A DNA stretch of 64,000 bases from Embleya scabrispora (lineage in GTDB: Bacteria; Actinomycetota; Actinomycetes; Streptomycetales; Streptomycetaceae). The stretch lies in the NCBI RefSeq assembly GCF_002024165.1, contig NZ_MWQN01000002.1, positions 930,001 to 994,000 on the forward strand. The letters run 5' to 3'. The notes under the pieces are model-generated. The model was given only the letters and a program-made list of their open reading frames with translations. It was not told where the DNA came from and did no database searches. The position numbers and the translations under genes were made by a program. Positions 1 to 8,995 of the stretch are shown piece by piece (position 1 is the first letter of the stretch; each line of letters begins with the position of its first letter).

Positions 1-210
1 GGTCACCCGGTGGCCGTACGCGGTGAGCCCGTCGGCCAGCCGGTCGACCAGCAGTTCGGAGCCGCCGGCGGCGGGATTGGCCAGGTCGCGGCGGGCCAGG
101 AAGACGATGCGACGAGGGTGCGGGGAACGGTCGCACGAGCGGATGGGCGGGACGGGTCGGCGTGGCGATACGGGCGTCGGCGCACGCAACACGGGCACGT
201 GCCGGGGCAT
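1..210 (-). CDS. Glycosyltransferase family 4, N-terminal part (cut by window edge)
   Basis: Reading leftwards from the ATG at 210, the frame stays open for 70 codons to the window edge. An Arg/Pro-rich leader of about 30 residues is followed by RRIVFLARRDLANPAAGGSE and then LLVDRLADGLTAYGHRVT. A hydrophobic beta-strand, a loop of the AAGGSE type and an amphipathic helix ending in GHxVT is the usual first Rossmann element of retaining GT4/GT-B glycosyltransferases, where the loop sits near the acceptor. GGAG lies five bases before the ATG, which supports the start. Such enzymes transfer a sugar from a nucleotide donor at the inner face of the membrane. The sugar-donor site lies outside the window, so the substrate cannot be judged. 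Confidence 0.7.
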   Translation of the reverse strand, partial: MPRHVPVLRAPTPVSPRRPVPPIRSCDRSPHPRRIVFLARRDLANPAAGGSELLVDRLADGLTAYGHRVT

Positions 211-449
211 GTGAGCTCCAACTCGGTCTCGGTCTCGTTCTCGGTCCTGGAGCGAGCGAGCGTTCGGTGCGCGGGTCGGGCCGGATCCGGGGCAGGGATG
301 GGCTGAACGGTTGCCGCGACGGGGACGGCGGTGCCGGTACTGCGGGACGGGCGGGATGTGCGGGGTGAGTTCGTAGTTTTCGCCACCGCGTGACCGGTCG
401 GCTACTCACCGAGGTGACAACTTTGGTCCCGGATGAGGCCGGCGAACCG

Positions 450-1514
450 TCAATGTGGTGTCGGTTCCGCGTGCCGTTCGGGCAGCGGGCGGGTGTCGCC
501 CCCGGGGTCGCGGTCGTCGCCCGGGTCGTCGCCCGGGGCGCCGCCGGAGGCACGGCGCGGGCCTCGGACCAGGAATACCACCCCGAGTGCCGCCGGCACG
601 GCCCCGAGGCCGGCCGCCGAGAGCGGTACGATCCGCCCGATGGCGATCAGCTTGCGGTCGTCCCGCTTCGCCGAGTCGACCTGGTGACGCCGGGTTTGCG
701 GGGTGAAGGCGATCCGCTCGCTGTTCAGCAGGACCACCGAGGCGGTCGTCGCGCCGGGCGCGCGCAGGGTCTTGCGCGGGGCGATCTTCGCGTCGATCAC
801 CCGGCCCGTGCGCTGATCCACGACCAATTCGACGCCCGCGTTGGCGTACCACTCCTCGGCGAGCACCTGCGGCTGCGCGTCCAGGCCGACCAGTGCGCCC
901 GGGACCTGGCGTACGCCGATCCGGGTGTCCGGCACCGTGCCGGTGAAGCGATAGCCGCGATGCCCCAGGACCTTGGTGGTGCCGCCGTAGTCCAGCGGGA
1001 TCGCCGCCCCCAACGTCTCGTCCCACCAGCGGTATTGGCGCTTCTCCAGGTCGAACGGGAACTTCAGGAACGCCTCGCCCTCGATCCGCGGCGTCTCGCC
1101 GCAGCAGTGCACGGGCGCGTTGGTGCGGCGGTCGCTCACCCAGCGGGCCACCGTCCACTGGTAGGACCGGCGCGGGTCCCCCCAGGCCAGCGTCTCGGGG
1201 GTGTCGATGGTCGTCGACACGTCCCACACCGCGCGGCCGCTGCGTTTCGCCTCCGCCACGTCGCCGAGCACGCGGCGGGTCACGGTGATCGTCTTTCCGT
1301 CCACCGGCTTCAGCGTGGTGGTGTCGAAGTAGCTTCCGCTCCCGGCGAAGACCACGGTGTCGTCGATGTCGACGGGGGTGCGCTCGGCCCGCGGTTCGAC
1401 GTACCAGGCCAGCATCGCGGCCAGCACGAGCAGGAACACTCCCGCGCCGAGCAGGAGCAGGGACGGGATCGAGGGGCGGGACGGGGTGGGGCGGGGCGAA
1501 GTGGGGCGGCGCAT
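450..1514 (-). CDS. DUF3068 (PorA-like) membrane-anchored protein
   Basis: 354 residues. A hydrophobic segment near residues 13-35 (LLLLGAGVFLLVLAAMLAWY) is followed by a long non-membrane region of about 260 residues, then a second membrane segment near residues 300-325 (PLSAAGLGAVPAALGVVFLV) and a charged Asp/Gly/Arg tail. This two-anchor layout with a large exported middle is the DUF3068 family of actinobacteria, whose function is unknown. Two cysteines (HCCGE) lie in the exported part. AGGAG six bases before the ATG at 1514 fixes the start. It reads towards the glycosyltransferase, 240 bp away. Envelope role is inferred only from topology. Confidence 0.75.
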   Translation of the reverse strand: MRRPTSPRPTPSRPSIPSLLLLGAGVFLLVLAAMLAWYVEPRAERTPVDIDDTVVFAGSGSYFDTTTLKPVDGKTITVTRRVLGDVAEAKRSGRAVWDVSTTIDTPETLAWGDPRRSYQWTVARWVSDRRTNAPVHCCGETPRIEGEAFLKFPFDLEKRQYRWWDETLGAAIPLDYGGTTKVLGHRGYRFTGTVPDTRIGVRQVPGALVGLDAQPQVLAEEWYANAGVELVVDQRTGRVIDAKIAPRKTLRAPGATTASVVLLNSERIAFTPQTRRHQVDSAKRDDRKLIAIGRIVPLSAAGLGAVPAALGVVFLVRGPRRASGGAPGDDPGDDRDPGGDTRPLPERHAEPTPH

Positions 1515-1738
1515 CCGGCACTCCTGACGGCGTTCGGCCTCGGGCACGTGCACGTCTGTCTCGGGTCGGGCGCGGCTCCGGCATGGGTTCCGACGCAGGT
1601 CGGGCTCGGGTCCGTCCCAGGCCGGGAACCGTAGGCGCACCCTTGACGGAGTGTCAATACACCTCGCACACTGTGCTGATACCGAGCCGGTGCATGGGAA
1701 TGGGCGGGGTGCCCTCCGATCGAGAGGCTCGTCGAAGC

Positions 1739-1906
1739 ATGCACAGACTGCTCGCCGCCGGGTCGACCGTGATCCTCGCCGCCGCACTCGCCGTGGGTGC
1801 CGGGCTCGGGATCGTCGCCGCGTTGAACGCCACTCCCGAGCAACCCAATGCGCCGCTCGTCTCGTTCCGTACCGACCCGACGCCGACGCCGACCGCGCAG
1901 CCCTGA
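1739..1906 (+). CDS. Small DUF2613-like membrane protein
   Basis: 55 residues: a short basic start (MHRLLAAGS), one long hydrophobic helix of Ala/Leu/Gly/Val to about residue 29, then a short Pro/Thr-rich tail (PTPTPTAQP). Size and layout resemble DUF2613, a single-span actinobacterial family of unknown role. GAGAGG stands about 10 bases before the ATG; a longer reading from 1583 would add a basic, low-quality leader. It is divergent from the DUF3068 gene and lies upstream of the PucR-like regulator gene on the same strand. The DUF2613 match is by pattern only. Confidence 0.55.
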   Translation: MHRLLAAGSTVILAAALAVGAGLGIVAALNATPEQPNAPLVSFRTDPTPTPTAQP

Positions 1907-2000
1907 TGCCGAGCCCGCATGCCGGGAGACGGGTCCGGCTCGGCCGCGGCCGGCGGTCCCCGAAGACGGCGCCGGCCGGCCGGCGCGAGGGAGGGGCGAG

Positions 2001-3200
2001 GTGATCGTGCGCACTGCCTGGCGGGACGTACCCCGGCCGCAATTGCGGCGATTCGCCGATCTGGCCATGGCCGAGGTGCCCGAACTCGCGCAGGGAATCC
2101 TGCGCGACATCCGGATCGAATACCCCGGGGTGCCGCTGGTGCCGGACGAATCGGGGGAGCCGATGGCGCTGGTCGCCATCCGGCGCGCCCTCGTCGACTT
2201 CGTCGAGCACCTCGCCGCGACCGGGAATCGGCGGCACGAACGTTTGGAGATCTTCGAGCTGTTCGGCCGCGCCGAGGTGCTTCAGGGGCGCAGCCTCGAC
2301 TCGTTGCAGGCGATGTACCGGCTCGGCGTGCGACTGGCCTGGCGGCGGCTGGCCGAGATCGGCCAGCGGGTGGAGATCCCACCGCCCGCGATGTACGAAC
2401 TCGCCGAGGCGGGATTCGAGTTCCTCGACGGCCTGGTCGCGCAGTCCGTACACGGCTACGCCGAGGCCGCGGCCCGCCAGGTCGGCGAACGGCTGTGGGC
2501 GCAGAAGCGGTTGATCAAACTGCTGCTCACCGAATACGGCACCGAACCCGCGAGCGCGCTGGCCGAACACGCCGCCCGCATCGGCTGGCCGGTGCCCGAA
2601 CAGGTCGCCGTGGGCGTGTTGTTGCGGCCCGCGCCCGACGCGGTGGCACCGGCGGTGGGGCGGGACGTGCTCCTGGACATGGAGTGCGAGCGCCCCCGGA
2701 TGATCCTGCCCGACCCGGACACCGCCGGGCGCCCCGAACTGGTGCGGCGCGCGATGGCGGGCTGGTCGGGCGCGATCGGCCCGTCGGTGCCGATCGCCGA
2801 CGCCGCGAAGTCGCTGCACTGGGCCTGTACGGCGCTGCGCCTGGTGGAGCGCGGACACCTGCCCGAGGGGCGGCTGATCCGATGTACGGAGCACACCGAG
2901 GCGCTGGTGCTGCTGCCGCCCGAGGAATTGATCGAGGACCTGGCCCGCCGCTGCCTGGCCCCCCTGGACACCTGCTCCCCGGCGCATGCCCGCCGGCTGG
3001 AGGAGACCCTGCTGGCGTGGCTGGAAACCCGGGGCGGCGCACCGGAGATCGCGGCCCGATTGGGCGTGCATGCCCAGACGGTCCGCTACCGGCTGCGCCA
3101 GATCCGGGATCTGCTCGGCGACGAGATGAACGAGCCGGACCGCCGCTTCGAACTGGAACTGGTGCTGCGCGCCCGGCGGTTGCGGGAGGAGGGGGACTGA
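2001..3200 (+). CDS. PucR-type helix-turn-helix transcriptional regulator
   Basis: 399 residues from a GTG preceded by GGGAGGGG. The N-terminal 150 residues are helical (RALVDFVEHLAATG, EVLQGRSLDSLQAMYRLG), as in the RsbR-like/PucR-associated domain of streptomycete regulators. The middle resembles the degenerate GGDEF-like part. The C-terminus carries the family helix-turn-helix: LLAWLETRGGAPEIAARLGV followed by HAQTVRYRLRQIRDLLGD. In this family the C-terminal domain binds DNA and the N-terminal part senses an unknown signal. No obvious target adjoins it: the neighbours are two small membrane proteins and a phosphoesterase. A longer reading from 1848 gives an Arg-rich leader and is rejected. 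Confidence 0.8.
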   Translation: MIVRTAWRDVPRPQLRRFADLAMAEVPELAQGILRDIRIEYPGVPLVPDESGEPMALVAIRRALVDFVEHLAATGNRRHERLEIFELFGRAEVLQGRSLDSLQAMYRLGVRLAWRRLAEIGQRVEIPPPAMYELAEAGFEFLDGLVAQSVHGYAEAAARQVGERLWAQKRLIKLLLTEYGTEPASALAEHAARIGWPVPEQVAVGVLLRPAPDAVAPAVGRDVLLDMECERPRMILPDPDTAGRPELVRRAMAGWSGAIGPSVPIADAAKSLHWACTALRLVERGHLPEGRLIRCTEHTEALVLLPPEELIEDLARRCLAPLDTCSPAHARRLEETLLAWLETRGGAPEIAARLGVHAQTVRYRLRQIRDLLGDEMNEPDRRFELELVLRARRLREEGD

Positions 3201-3206
3201 TCGGGC

Positions 3207-3443
3207 TCAGGGGGCCGGCGTCGGCGCGTACGACCCGCTCCGCGGGAGCGTCGGCTCGGGCCGGGCGGGGGAGTCGGCGAAGAGCCCGGTGTGGGTGGCC
3301 ATCAGGAGCATGAAGACGCCGGTGACGGTCGACGCGAGCACGGCCAGGACTCGGCCCACGGGGTTGTGGAGGTTGTAGACGTAGCGGCCTCCCCCGAGGC
3401 GACTGCGTCGGAATACCGGCTCGTATCCGTCGTCGTTCGGCAT
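3207..3443 (-). CDS. Small membrane protein, conserved-looking, unknown function
   Basis: 78 residues. A polar start (MPNDDGYEPVFRRSRLGGGR) is followed by an aromatic stretch (YVYNLHNPVG), one membrane helix (VLAVLASTVTGVFMLLMA) and a Pro-rich tail. It is convergent with the PucR-like gene, six bases apart. No ribosome site precedes the ATG at 3443. Instead, on the minus strand, a -10-like TACGCT (3451-3456) ends seven bases before the ATG, so the message is probably leaderless. I do not recognise a family with certainty. Confidence 0.55.
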   Translation of the reverse strand: MPNDDGYEPVFRRSRLGGGRYVYNLHNPVGRVLAVLASTVTGVFMLLMATHTGLFADSPARPEPTLPRSGSYAPTPAP

Positions 3444-3506
3444 GTCCGACAGCGTAGATGGGCGCTGCCGTGCCCTCGATGCCGCCCGGGGAACTACCGT
3501 GCCGGG

Positions 3507-4301
3507 ATGCGGATCGTGGGTGGTGGGGTGGAGGCGGTGACCGAGGTCGGGTATCGCCGGGCGCGGGTCGGGGGCGGGAGCGAGGCGGCGCGGTTGCCGG
3601 TGGGGCGGTTGCGGGTGGATCGGCTGCCGGCGGGATGTGACGCGGTGTTGGTCGCCGGTGACCTCCAGGGGGTCGCGCCCTCGCCCTGGGGTGGGCCGCC
3701 GGTGTTGTTGGGTGTCGCGCTCGCCGACTTCCTGACGGTGTGGGCGCAGGAGGGGTCGGTGCCGGTGCCGGAGCGGGTGGGTGTGGTGTTGGCGGGCGAC
3801 CTGTACGCGGCGCCGGCGGCGGATCGGCGCGGCGCGACCGGGGCGGTCCGGGACGTGTGGTGGGCGTTCGCGGCGGCCGGCTGCCCGTTCGTGGTCGGCG
3901 TGGCCGGCAACCACGACGAGGTGTCGACGGCGGACCTGGCCGAGGCGGGCCCGCACGTCGCGCTGCTCGACGGCACACACGTCGACGTGGGCGGGGTCCG
4001 CTTCGCCGGCGTGGGCCGGATCATCGGCGATCCGAAGCGGCCGGGCCGCCGGGCCGAGGAGGCGCAGACCGCCCTCATCGACCGCGTCCTCGGCGCCGGC
4101 CCCGACGTGCTGATCCTGCACGAGGGCCCCTGCGGCCCCGCGCCCAGCCAACCGGGCCGCGCCGAGCCGGCCGCCCGCATCCGGGCCGCCCCGCCGGCCC
4201 TGACCGTCTGCGGCCACGTCCACTGGCCGGTCCCGGTCGCCACCGCCCCCGGCGGTCACACCCTCAACACCGACGCCCGCGCGATCCTGCTGACCGTCTG
4301 A
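3507..4301 (+). CDS. Metallophosphoesterase
   Basis: 264 residues. Motifs of the calcineurin-like fold appear in order: VLVAGDL (near residue 49), VVGVAGNHDE (near 130), LILHEGP (near 205) and VCGHVHW (near 233). These are the GD, GNHD and GHxH metal-binding blocks of phosphoesterases that use two divalent metals. The first canonical D-x-H block is not visible at the N-terminus, which starts MRIVGGGVEAVTEV, so this is a divergent member or the first ligand is supplied differently. The ATG at 3507 is preceded by GCCGGG only. The frame is also open upstream to 3291, but that part overlaps the divergent small gene. Substrate unknown. Confidence 0.8.
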   Translation: MRIVGGGVEAVTEVGYRRARVGGGSEAARLPVGRLRVDRLPAGCDAVLVAGDLQGVAPSPWGGPPVLLGVALADFLTVWAQEGSVPVPERVGVVLAGDLYAAPAADRRGATGAVRDVWWAFAAAGCPFVVGVAGNHDEVSTADLAEAGPHVALLDGTHVDVGGVRFAGVGRIIGDPKRPGRRAEEAQTALIDRVLGAGPDVLILHEGPCGPAPSQPGRAEPAARIRAAPPALTVCGHVHWPVPVATAPGGHTLNTDARAILLTV

Positions 4302-4405
4302 CCCCGACACGGTCCTGCGGGCCGTCGGGGATGGGCCGATCCCGCCGGTGCTTGCCCGCGACCGCGCGGCGGTGCGACGCTGCGAGCGACGAGAGGACGG
4401 CATCG

Positions 4406-5203
4406 ATGGTGGATCTCGCGGCCATGCTGGACGATCTGCGCGCGGAGGGCGCCGAGTCGGACCGGCTCGTCGCTTCGCTGTCGGCGGCCGACTGGGCGCT
4501 GCCGACCCCCGCGCCCGGGTGGACCATCGCGCACCAGATCGCCCATCTGGCCTGGACCGACGACCAGGTCCGGCTCGCCGCGACCGACCCCACCGCCTTC
4601 GCGGGCGCACTCGCGGTGGCCGCCGCCGATCCCGACGGCTTCGTCGACCGAGGCGCGGAAGCCGGCGCGACGGCACCGCCCAGGGACCTCCTGGCCCGAT
4701 GGCGGGACGGCCGGCACGCGGTCCCGGAACTGCTGTCGGCGCTCCCGGCGGGGGCCCGACTGCCGTGGTACGGGCCGCCGATGAGCGCCGCGTCGATGGC
4801 CGGCGCCCGGATCATGGAGACCTGGGCGCACACCCAGGACATCGCCGACACGCTGGGCGTGCTCCGTACCCCCACCACCCGCCTCCGCCACATCGCCCGA
4901 CTCGGCGTCCGGGCCCGGGACTACGCCTACACCGTGCACGGACTGCGGCCACCCGAGGGGGAGTTCCGGGTGGAACTGATCGACCCTGACGAGCCGGGCG
5001 GCACCTGGACCCACGGCCCGGAGGGCGCCGCAGAGCGGGTGACCGGCCCCCTGCTCGACTTCTGCCTCCTGGTCACCCGCCGCCGGCATCCCGCCGACCT
5101 CGCGGTGCGCGCCGAGGGCGCCGAGGCGACCCGTTGGCTGACGATCACCCAGGCCTACGCCGGACCGCCCGGAGCGGGCCGTACGCCCGGCCGATCCGAC
5201 TGA
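4406..5203 (+). CDS. TIGR03084/DinB-fold metal-binding protein
   Basis: 265 residues. The first 170 residues form the mycothiol-dependent/DinB-like four-helix fold: VASLSAADWALPTPAPGWTI, then AHQIAHLAWTD and METWAHTQDIADTL. The histidines in the second and third of these are the expected metal ligands. The C-terminal part (FRVELIDPDEPGGTW, then LLVTRRRHPADLAV) is the extra domain of the TIGR03084 subfamily. Such proteins are thought to be thiol- or metal-dependent transferases or isomerases, with no fixed substrate. AGAGGA stands before the ATG at 4406. It lies about 100 bp downstream of the phosphoesterase on the same strand. Confidence 0.8.
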   Translation: MVDLAAMLDDLRAEGAESDRLVASLSAADWALPTPAPGWTIAHQIAHLAWTDDQVRLAATDPTAFAGALAVAAADPDGFVDRGAEAGATAPPRDLLARWRDGRHAVPELLSALPAGARLPWYGPPMSAASMAGARIMETWAHTQDIADTLGVLRTPTTRLRHIARLGVRARDYAYTVHGLRPPEGEFRVELIDPDEPGGTWTHGPEGAAERVTGPLLDFCLLVTRRRHPADLAVRAEGAEATRWLTITQAYAGPPGAGRTPGRSD

Positions 5204-5248
5204 TTCGCACGCGCCTTCGCCCCCGTATCCAGGCGTCCGCCCGATCCG

Positions 5249-5270
5249 AATTGGTCCAGACCTATTGACA
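5249..5270 (+). promoter_or_regulatory. DasR-type dre site overlapping a -35 box upstream of the chitinase
   Basis: The interrupted palindrome AATTGGTCCAGACCTATT (5249-5266) matches the DasR-responsive element family (TGGTCTAGACCA core) that represses chitin and N-acetylglucosamine genes in streptomycetes. It runs straight into TTGACA (5265-5270), a consensus -35 hexamer. No good -10 is visible 17-18 bases on. The site lies 199 bases before the chitinase start, so the transcript would have a long leader. Regulation by DasR is inference from the match. Confidence 0.65.
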
Positions 5271-5468
5271 GTTCCGCCGTCGCGGCGGTCAACTCGTCCT
5301 GCACACAGGCACCCCGGCACCTCCGGGTGCGCCCGGACGGCCTGCGCACGTCCCGCACCGAGGGAGCCTGACGTCCCATCAGGCGACGCGGTGTCGATCC
5401 GGGTTCACCTTCCACGCACACCCACGCCCGCAGGCAACCGCCCGGGCCGGTACGGGAGGCACACCACC

Positions 5469-7220
5469 ATGGCACCACCACGTCCCCCCAACACTGCAGC
5501 CGATACCTCGACTTCGCGCCGACCCCGGCCCGGACCGCGCCGCTGGGCCGCGCTCCTCGCCGCGGCCGCCACGACGGCCGCGGCGAGCCTGCTCGTCCTC
5601 GCCCCGTCCGCGCCCGCCGCCGGCACCGCCGAACTCGTGGTGAACGGCGGCTTCGAGACCGGCCTGTCCGGCTGGACCTGTTCCGGCGGCAGCGGTCGCG
5701 CCACCACCACCCCCGTACACACCGGAACCGGCGCCCTCCAGGCCACCCCGGCCGGCGGCGACAACGCCCGCTGCAGCCAGACCGTGGCCGTGCAACCCGA
5801 CTCCGACTACACCCAATCCGCCTGGGTCCAGGGCGCCTACGTCTACCTCGGCGCGAGCGGCACCGGCACCACCGACGTGTCCACCTGGACCTCCGCGGCC
5901 ACCACCTGGCAAAAACTCACCACCACCTTCCACACCGGCGCGCGCACCACGAGCGTCACGATCCACCTCAACGGCTGGTACGGGCAGCCCGCCTACTACG
6001 CCGACGACGTCTCGCTCGTCGGCCCGGGCGGATCCACCACGATCCCGGGCGTACCCACCGGCCTGACCGTCGCCGGCACCACCGCACGCAGCGCCTCGCT
6101 GTCCTGGACCGCGGTGCCCGGCGCGACCTCGTACGACGTCTTCCGCGCCGACACCAAGGTGGCCACGGTCGCCGGAACCTCCGCCGAGATCCCGGGACTC
6201 ACCCCGCAGACGAGCTACACCTTCTCCGTCGCGGCGACCAACAGCGCCGGATCGTCCGCGCGTTCCGCCCCCGTCACCGCCACCACCGCGCCGGACGGCC
6301 CCACCGGGCAGGACCCCACCGGACTGCCCAAGCGGGTGATGACCGGCTACTGGCACAACTTCGTCAACGGCTCCACGAACCTGCGCCTGCGGGACGTGCC
6401 CACGTCCTACAACCTGGTCGCGGTGGCCTTCGCCGAGGCCGACCGCACCCGCTGGGGCGCGATCACGTTCGGCGTGGACCCGGGCCTGTCCACCGCGCTC
6501 GGCGGCTACACCAACGCCGACCTCAAGGCGGACATCGTCGCGATGCATGCCCGAGGACAGAAGGTCATCCTGTCCGTCGGCGGCGAGTTGGGCGCGGTCT
6601 GGGTCGGCGACAACGCCTCCGCCGACATGTTCGCGAGCACCGCCACGGCGCTGCTGCGCGAATACGGCTTCGACGGCGTGGACATCGACCTGGAGAACGG
6701 GGTCAGTCCCACCTACATGGCCACGGCGCTGCGCGCCATCCGGGCCCAGGTCGGCACCTCGCTGATCATCACGATGGCCCCGCAGACCCTGGACATGCAG
6801 ACCACCCAGACCGCCTACTTCCAACTCGCCCTGAGCATCAAGGACATCCTGACCATCGTCCACATGCAGTACTACAACTCCGGCACCATGTTCGGCTGCG
6901 ACCAGAAGTTGTACGCCCAGGGCGGCGTCGACTTCCTCACCGCGCAGGCGTGCATCCAACTCCAGGGCGGCCTGCGCCCGGACCAGGTCGCCCTCGGCGT
7001 ACCGGCCACCGGACGCGCGGCCGGCAGCGGATACGTCTCGCCCGGCGTGGTGAACAACGCGCTGGACTGCCTGGAGTCGGGCACCGGTTGCGGCGGCTAC
7101 CGGCCCGCGACCACCTGGCGCGGCATCCGGGGCGCGATGACGTGGTCCGTCAACTGGGACGCGACCGCCGGGTACGCGCTGGCCAACACCATCTCGGCCC
7201 ACCTGCGCACGATGCCCTGA
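5469..7220 (+). CDS. Secreted GH18 chitinase with carbohydrate-binding and FnIII domains
   Basis: 583 residues. The start is fixed by GGGAGG eight bases before the ATG. Residues 1-50 are an export signal with Arg pairs, a long hydrophobic run and a PSAPAAG end. Next comes a beta-sandwich carbohydrate-binding domain (LVVNGGFETGLSGW to YYADDVSLV, about 50-195). A fibronectin type III domain follows (VPTGLTVAGTTARSASLSW, about 195-285), then the GH18 barrel (about 295-583). The catalytic motif FDGVDIDLEN (about 401-410) contains the DxxDxDxE signature, the last Glu being the acid/base. The enzyme cleaves chitin outside the cell. Likely DasR control comes from the dre-like site upstream. Confidence 0.93.
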   Translation: MAPPRPPNTAADTSTSRRPRPGPRRWAALLAAAATTAAASLLVLAPSAPAAGTAELVVNGGFETGLSGWTCSGGSGRATTTPVHTGTGALQATPAGGDNARCSQTVAVQPDSDYTQSAWVQGAYVYLGASGTGTTDVSTWTSAATTWQKLTTTFHTGARTTSVTIHLNGWYGQPAYYADDVSLVGPGGSTTIPGVPTGLTVAGTTARSASLSWTAVPGATSYDVFRADTKVATVAGTSAEIPGLTPQTSYTFSVAATNSAGSSARSAPVTATTAPDGPTGQDPTGLPKRVMTGYWHNFVNGSTNLRLRDVPTSYNLVAVAFAEADRTRWGAITFGVDPGLSTALGGYTNADLKADIVAMHARGQKVILSVGGELGAVWVGDNASADMFASTATALLREYGFDGVDIDLENGVSPTYMATALRAIRAQVGTSLIITMAPQTLDMQTTQTAYFQLALSIKDILTIVHMQYYNSGTMFGCDQKLYAQGGVDFLTAQACIQLQGGLRPDQVALGVPATGRAAGSGYVSPGVVNNALDCLESGTGCGGYRPATTWRGIRGAMTWSVNWDATAGYALANTISAHLRTMP

Positions 7221-7264
7221 TCGTCGGGCACGGATGACGGATGACGGATGACGGGCGAGGGGCG

Positions 7265-7873
7265 CTACACCGGGCGGATGTCCGCCCACAGCGCCACCGA
7301 GCCGGGTTCGAGCGGCGCCGCGTGGTCGGCGGCGCCGCTCGTCCACCACCGGCCCCGCCCCGGTCGCAGCGCCGGGCCGGGGCCGGTGTTCGTTCCGCGC
7401 CCGGACAGCAGGTACAGCACACCGGCGTGCCCGGCGGGCAGCGGCACGGGAGCGTCGACGCGCCGGACGTCGGCGGTCCATCGGCCGCGCCGGGTCATGA
7501 TGTTGAGCACCAGGACCGGGCCGCCGTCGCCGAGCAGGCGGGCGCGGAGCGCGTGATCGCCGGAGAAGGCGAACGGCACGGCGGGATGGTCGAGCCGATG
7601 ATCGAGTGCCGCCGCGCCGGCCGTACCGGCGCCGTCCGCGATCAGGTGCACGCCCTCGCCCGCCAGGAGGGTGATGGTGCGGTCGACCCCCGGGAACGGC
7701 GAGAACGGCCCGTCGGCGGCGATCGTCGCGATGCTCGCCCGCCAGCCGAAGTCCGCCGAGCCGCCGTCCGGGCCCGCCGATCCCTCGCACGCGATCTCCC
7801 GCGTGTCACCGCCCCCGTTGCGCCACGGGCCGACGGGCAGCGTCTCGACGTCGAAGAGGTGCGTCAGCGTCAC
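7265..7873 (-). CDS. HutD/Ves family protein
   Basis: 202 residues from a GTG at 7873. HutD-family marks are the start LTHLFDVETLPVGPWRNGGG, then DTREIACEG, FGWRASIATIAADGPFSPFP, GVDRTITLLAGEGV and LNIMTRRGRW. The family has a bicupin fold. It occurs with histidine-utilisation genes in proteobacteria but often stands alone, as here, and its activity is not established. It is convergent with the chitinase, 44 bp apart, and lies downstream of the cupin gene on the same strand. Confidence 0.85.
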   Translation of the reverse strand: MTLTHLFDVETLPVGPWRNGGGDTREIACEGSAGPDGGSADFGWRASIATIAADGPFSPFPGVDRTITLLAGEGVHLIADGAGTAGAAALDHRLDHPAVPFAFSGDHALRARLLGDGGPVLVLNIMTRRGRWTADVRRVDAPVPLPAGHAGVLYLLSGRGTNTGPGPALRPGRGRWWTSGAADHAAPLEPGSVALWADIRPV

Positions 7874-7994
7874 GTGCGGGCCTGCTTCCAGGGGAATCGG
7901 GGCGGTGGGCTCGGGGCGACCGGGCCCGCCATCATGCCGGCCGCCGCGCGGGCATGTACGGGCATGTCCGCGCCGTGATCCCGACGCCGTCGCT

Positions 7995-8327
7995 TCACCC
8001 GTGCTTGGCGACGGTGAGCAGGACCGCCGAGTCCTCCAGGGCGTCCAAGCTGTGCCGGGACTGCGGTACGACCAGGAAGTCGCCCGTCCGCCCCTCCCAC
8101 GACGTCTCGCCGTCGATCAGAAGCACCCGCCCCCGCAACACGAGCAGGGTCGCCTCGCCGGGATTCTCGTGCTCGGACAGTGAGGTCCCCGCGTTCAGCG
8201 CGATCAGCGTCTGCCGCAACACATGTTCGTGGCCCCCGTACACGGTGTGCGCGCTGCGCCCCGTAGAGGCGGTGGCGGCCAGCTTGAGCAGTTCGCGGAC
8301 CTGGGCTTCCAACGAGAGCTTTTCCAT
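7995..8327 (-). CDS. Small cupin-domain protein
   Basis: 110 residues, a single cupin barrel: HTVYGGHEHVLRQTLIAL, then SEHENPGEATLLVLRGRVLL and TGDFLVVPQSRHSLDALED. The H-x-N-P-G-E and PQSRHSL blocks correspond to cupin motifs 1 and 2 with His/Glu ligands. Such proteins often buffer stress metabolites or act as small sensors, but no specific function can be assigned. The ATG at 8327 has only a weak ribosome site; a GTG 12 bases upstream would add four residues. Confidence 0.75.
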   Translation of the reverse strand: MEKLSLEAQVRELLKLAATASTGRSAHTVYGGHEHVLRQTLIALNAGTSLSEHENPGEATLLVLRGRVLLIDGETSWEGRTGDFLVVPQSRHSLDALEDSAVLLTVAKHG

Positions 8328-8545
8328 AGCCACAGTGTGCACACGAGCGCTCACAAAACCCCGGACGACCGCACCCGCGTCACACCGGAAGCCGCGCCGC
8401 CGCACCGGGCCGCACCCGGCCAGGCTCAGCCGCGGCACCGTCCATCGCGCGAAATGTCGGTAAATATTGGGGTTTGAGCGGGTTAGTCACAGACCGGAGG
8501 GCTATCAACCAGGGGACTGCGATTCTCGGAAAGAGGGTGGTGGAC

Positions 8546-8995
8546 GTGTCCACGTCGACATCGACATCGACAGCGCCATCGATTGAAGAGCACCCCGACA
8601 TAGTCACCATGCGGCTTCGTTCCGAACGCGCCACCACCGGCGCGGTCGCGCAGGCCGCGGAAGCGTTGGGCGTGCTGTGCGGTGTGTACCTGGCGGCCTC
8701 CCCCTGGATCGTCGGGTTCAACGGCTTCACGACCTTGACCACGAACAACCTGATCACCGGCGTGGCGCTTGCGCTGCTGATGATGGGCGCCTTCGGGTCC
8801 GCCTACGAGCGCACGCACGCGATGAGCTGGGCCGCGTTCGCCATCGGTGTGTGGACGATCATCGCCCCCTGGGCCGTGAGCGGCTCCTTCGACACCACGC
8901 GCACCATCACCAACAACGTGATCGTCGGTGGGGTGGCGTGCCTGATGGCGCTGGTTCTCGCGCTCAAGGGTGTCATCGGGATTCGCCGTTTGTGA
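8546..8995 (+). CDS. SPW-repeat membrane protein
   Basis: 149 residues from a GTG nine bases after AGAGG. A Ser/Thr-rich cytoplasmic start (MSTSTSTSTAPS) precedes about four membrane helices. The SPW signature is present twice in loose form: LAASPWIVGFNGFTT and TIIAPWAVSGSFDTT, each followed by N-rich NNLITG/NNVIVGG. This duplicated two-helix unit defines the SPW family of actinobacterial membrane proteins of unknown role. An earlier TTG at 8474 keeps the frame open but lacks a ribosome site. Confidence 0.8.
   Translation: MSTSTSTSTAPSIEEHPDIVTMRLRSERATTGAVAQAAEALGVLCGVYLAASPWIVGFNGFTTLTTNNLITGVALALLMMGAFGSAYERTHAMSWAAFAIGVWTIIAPWAVSGSFDTTRTITNNVIVGGVACLMALVLALKGVIGIRRL

Noticed and set aside
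3-386. A 127-codon minus-strand frame at the left edge
   Set aside because: It is out of frame with the glycosyltransferase start, which reads RRIVFLARRDL in the neighbouring frame and has a ribosome site.
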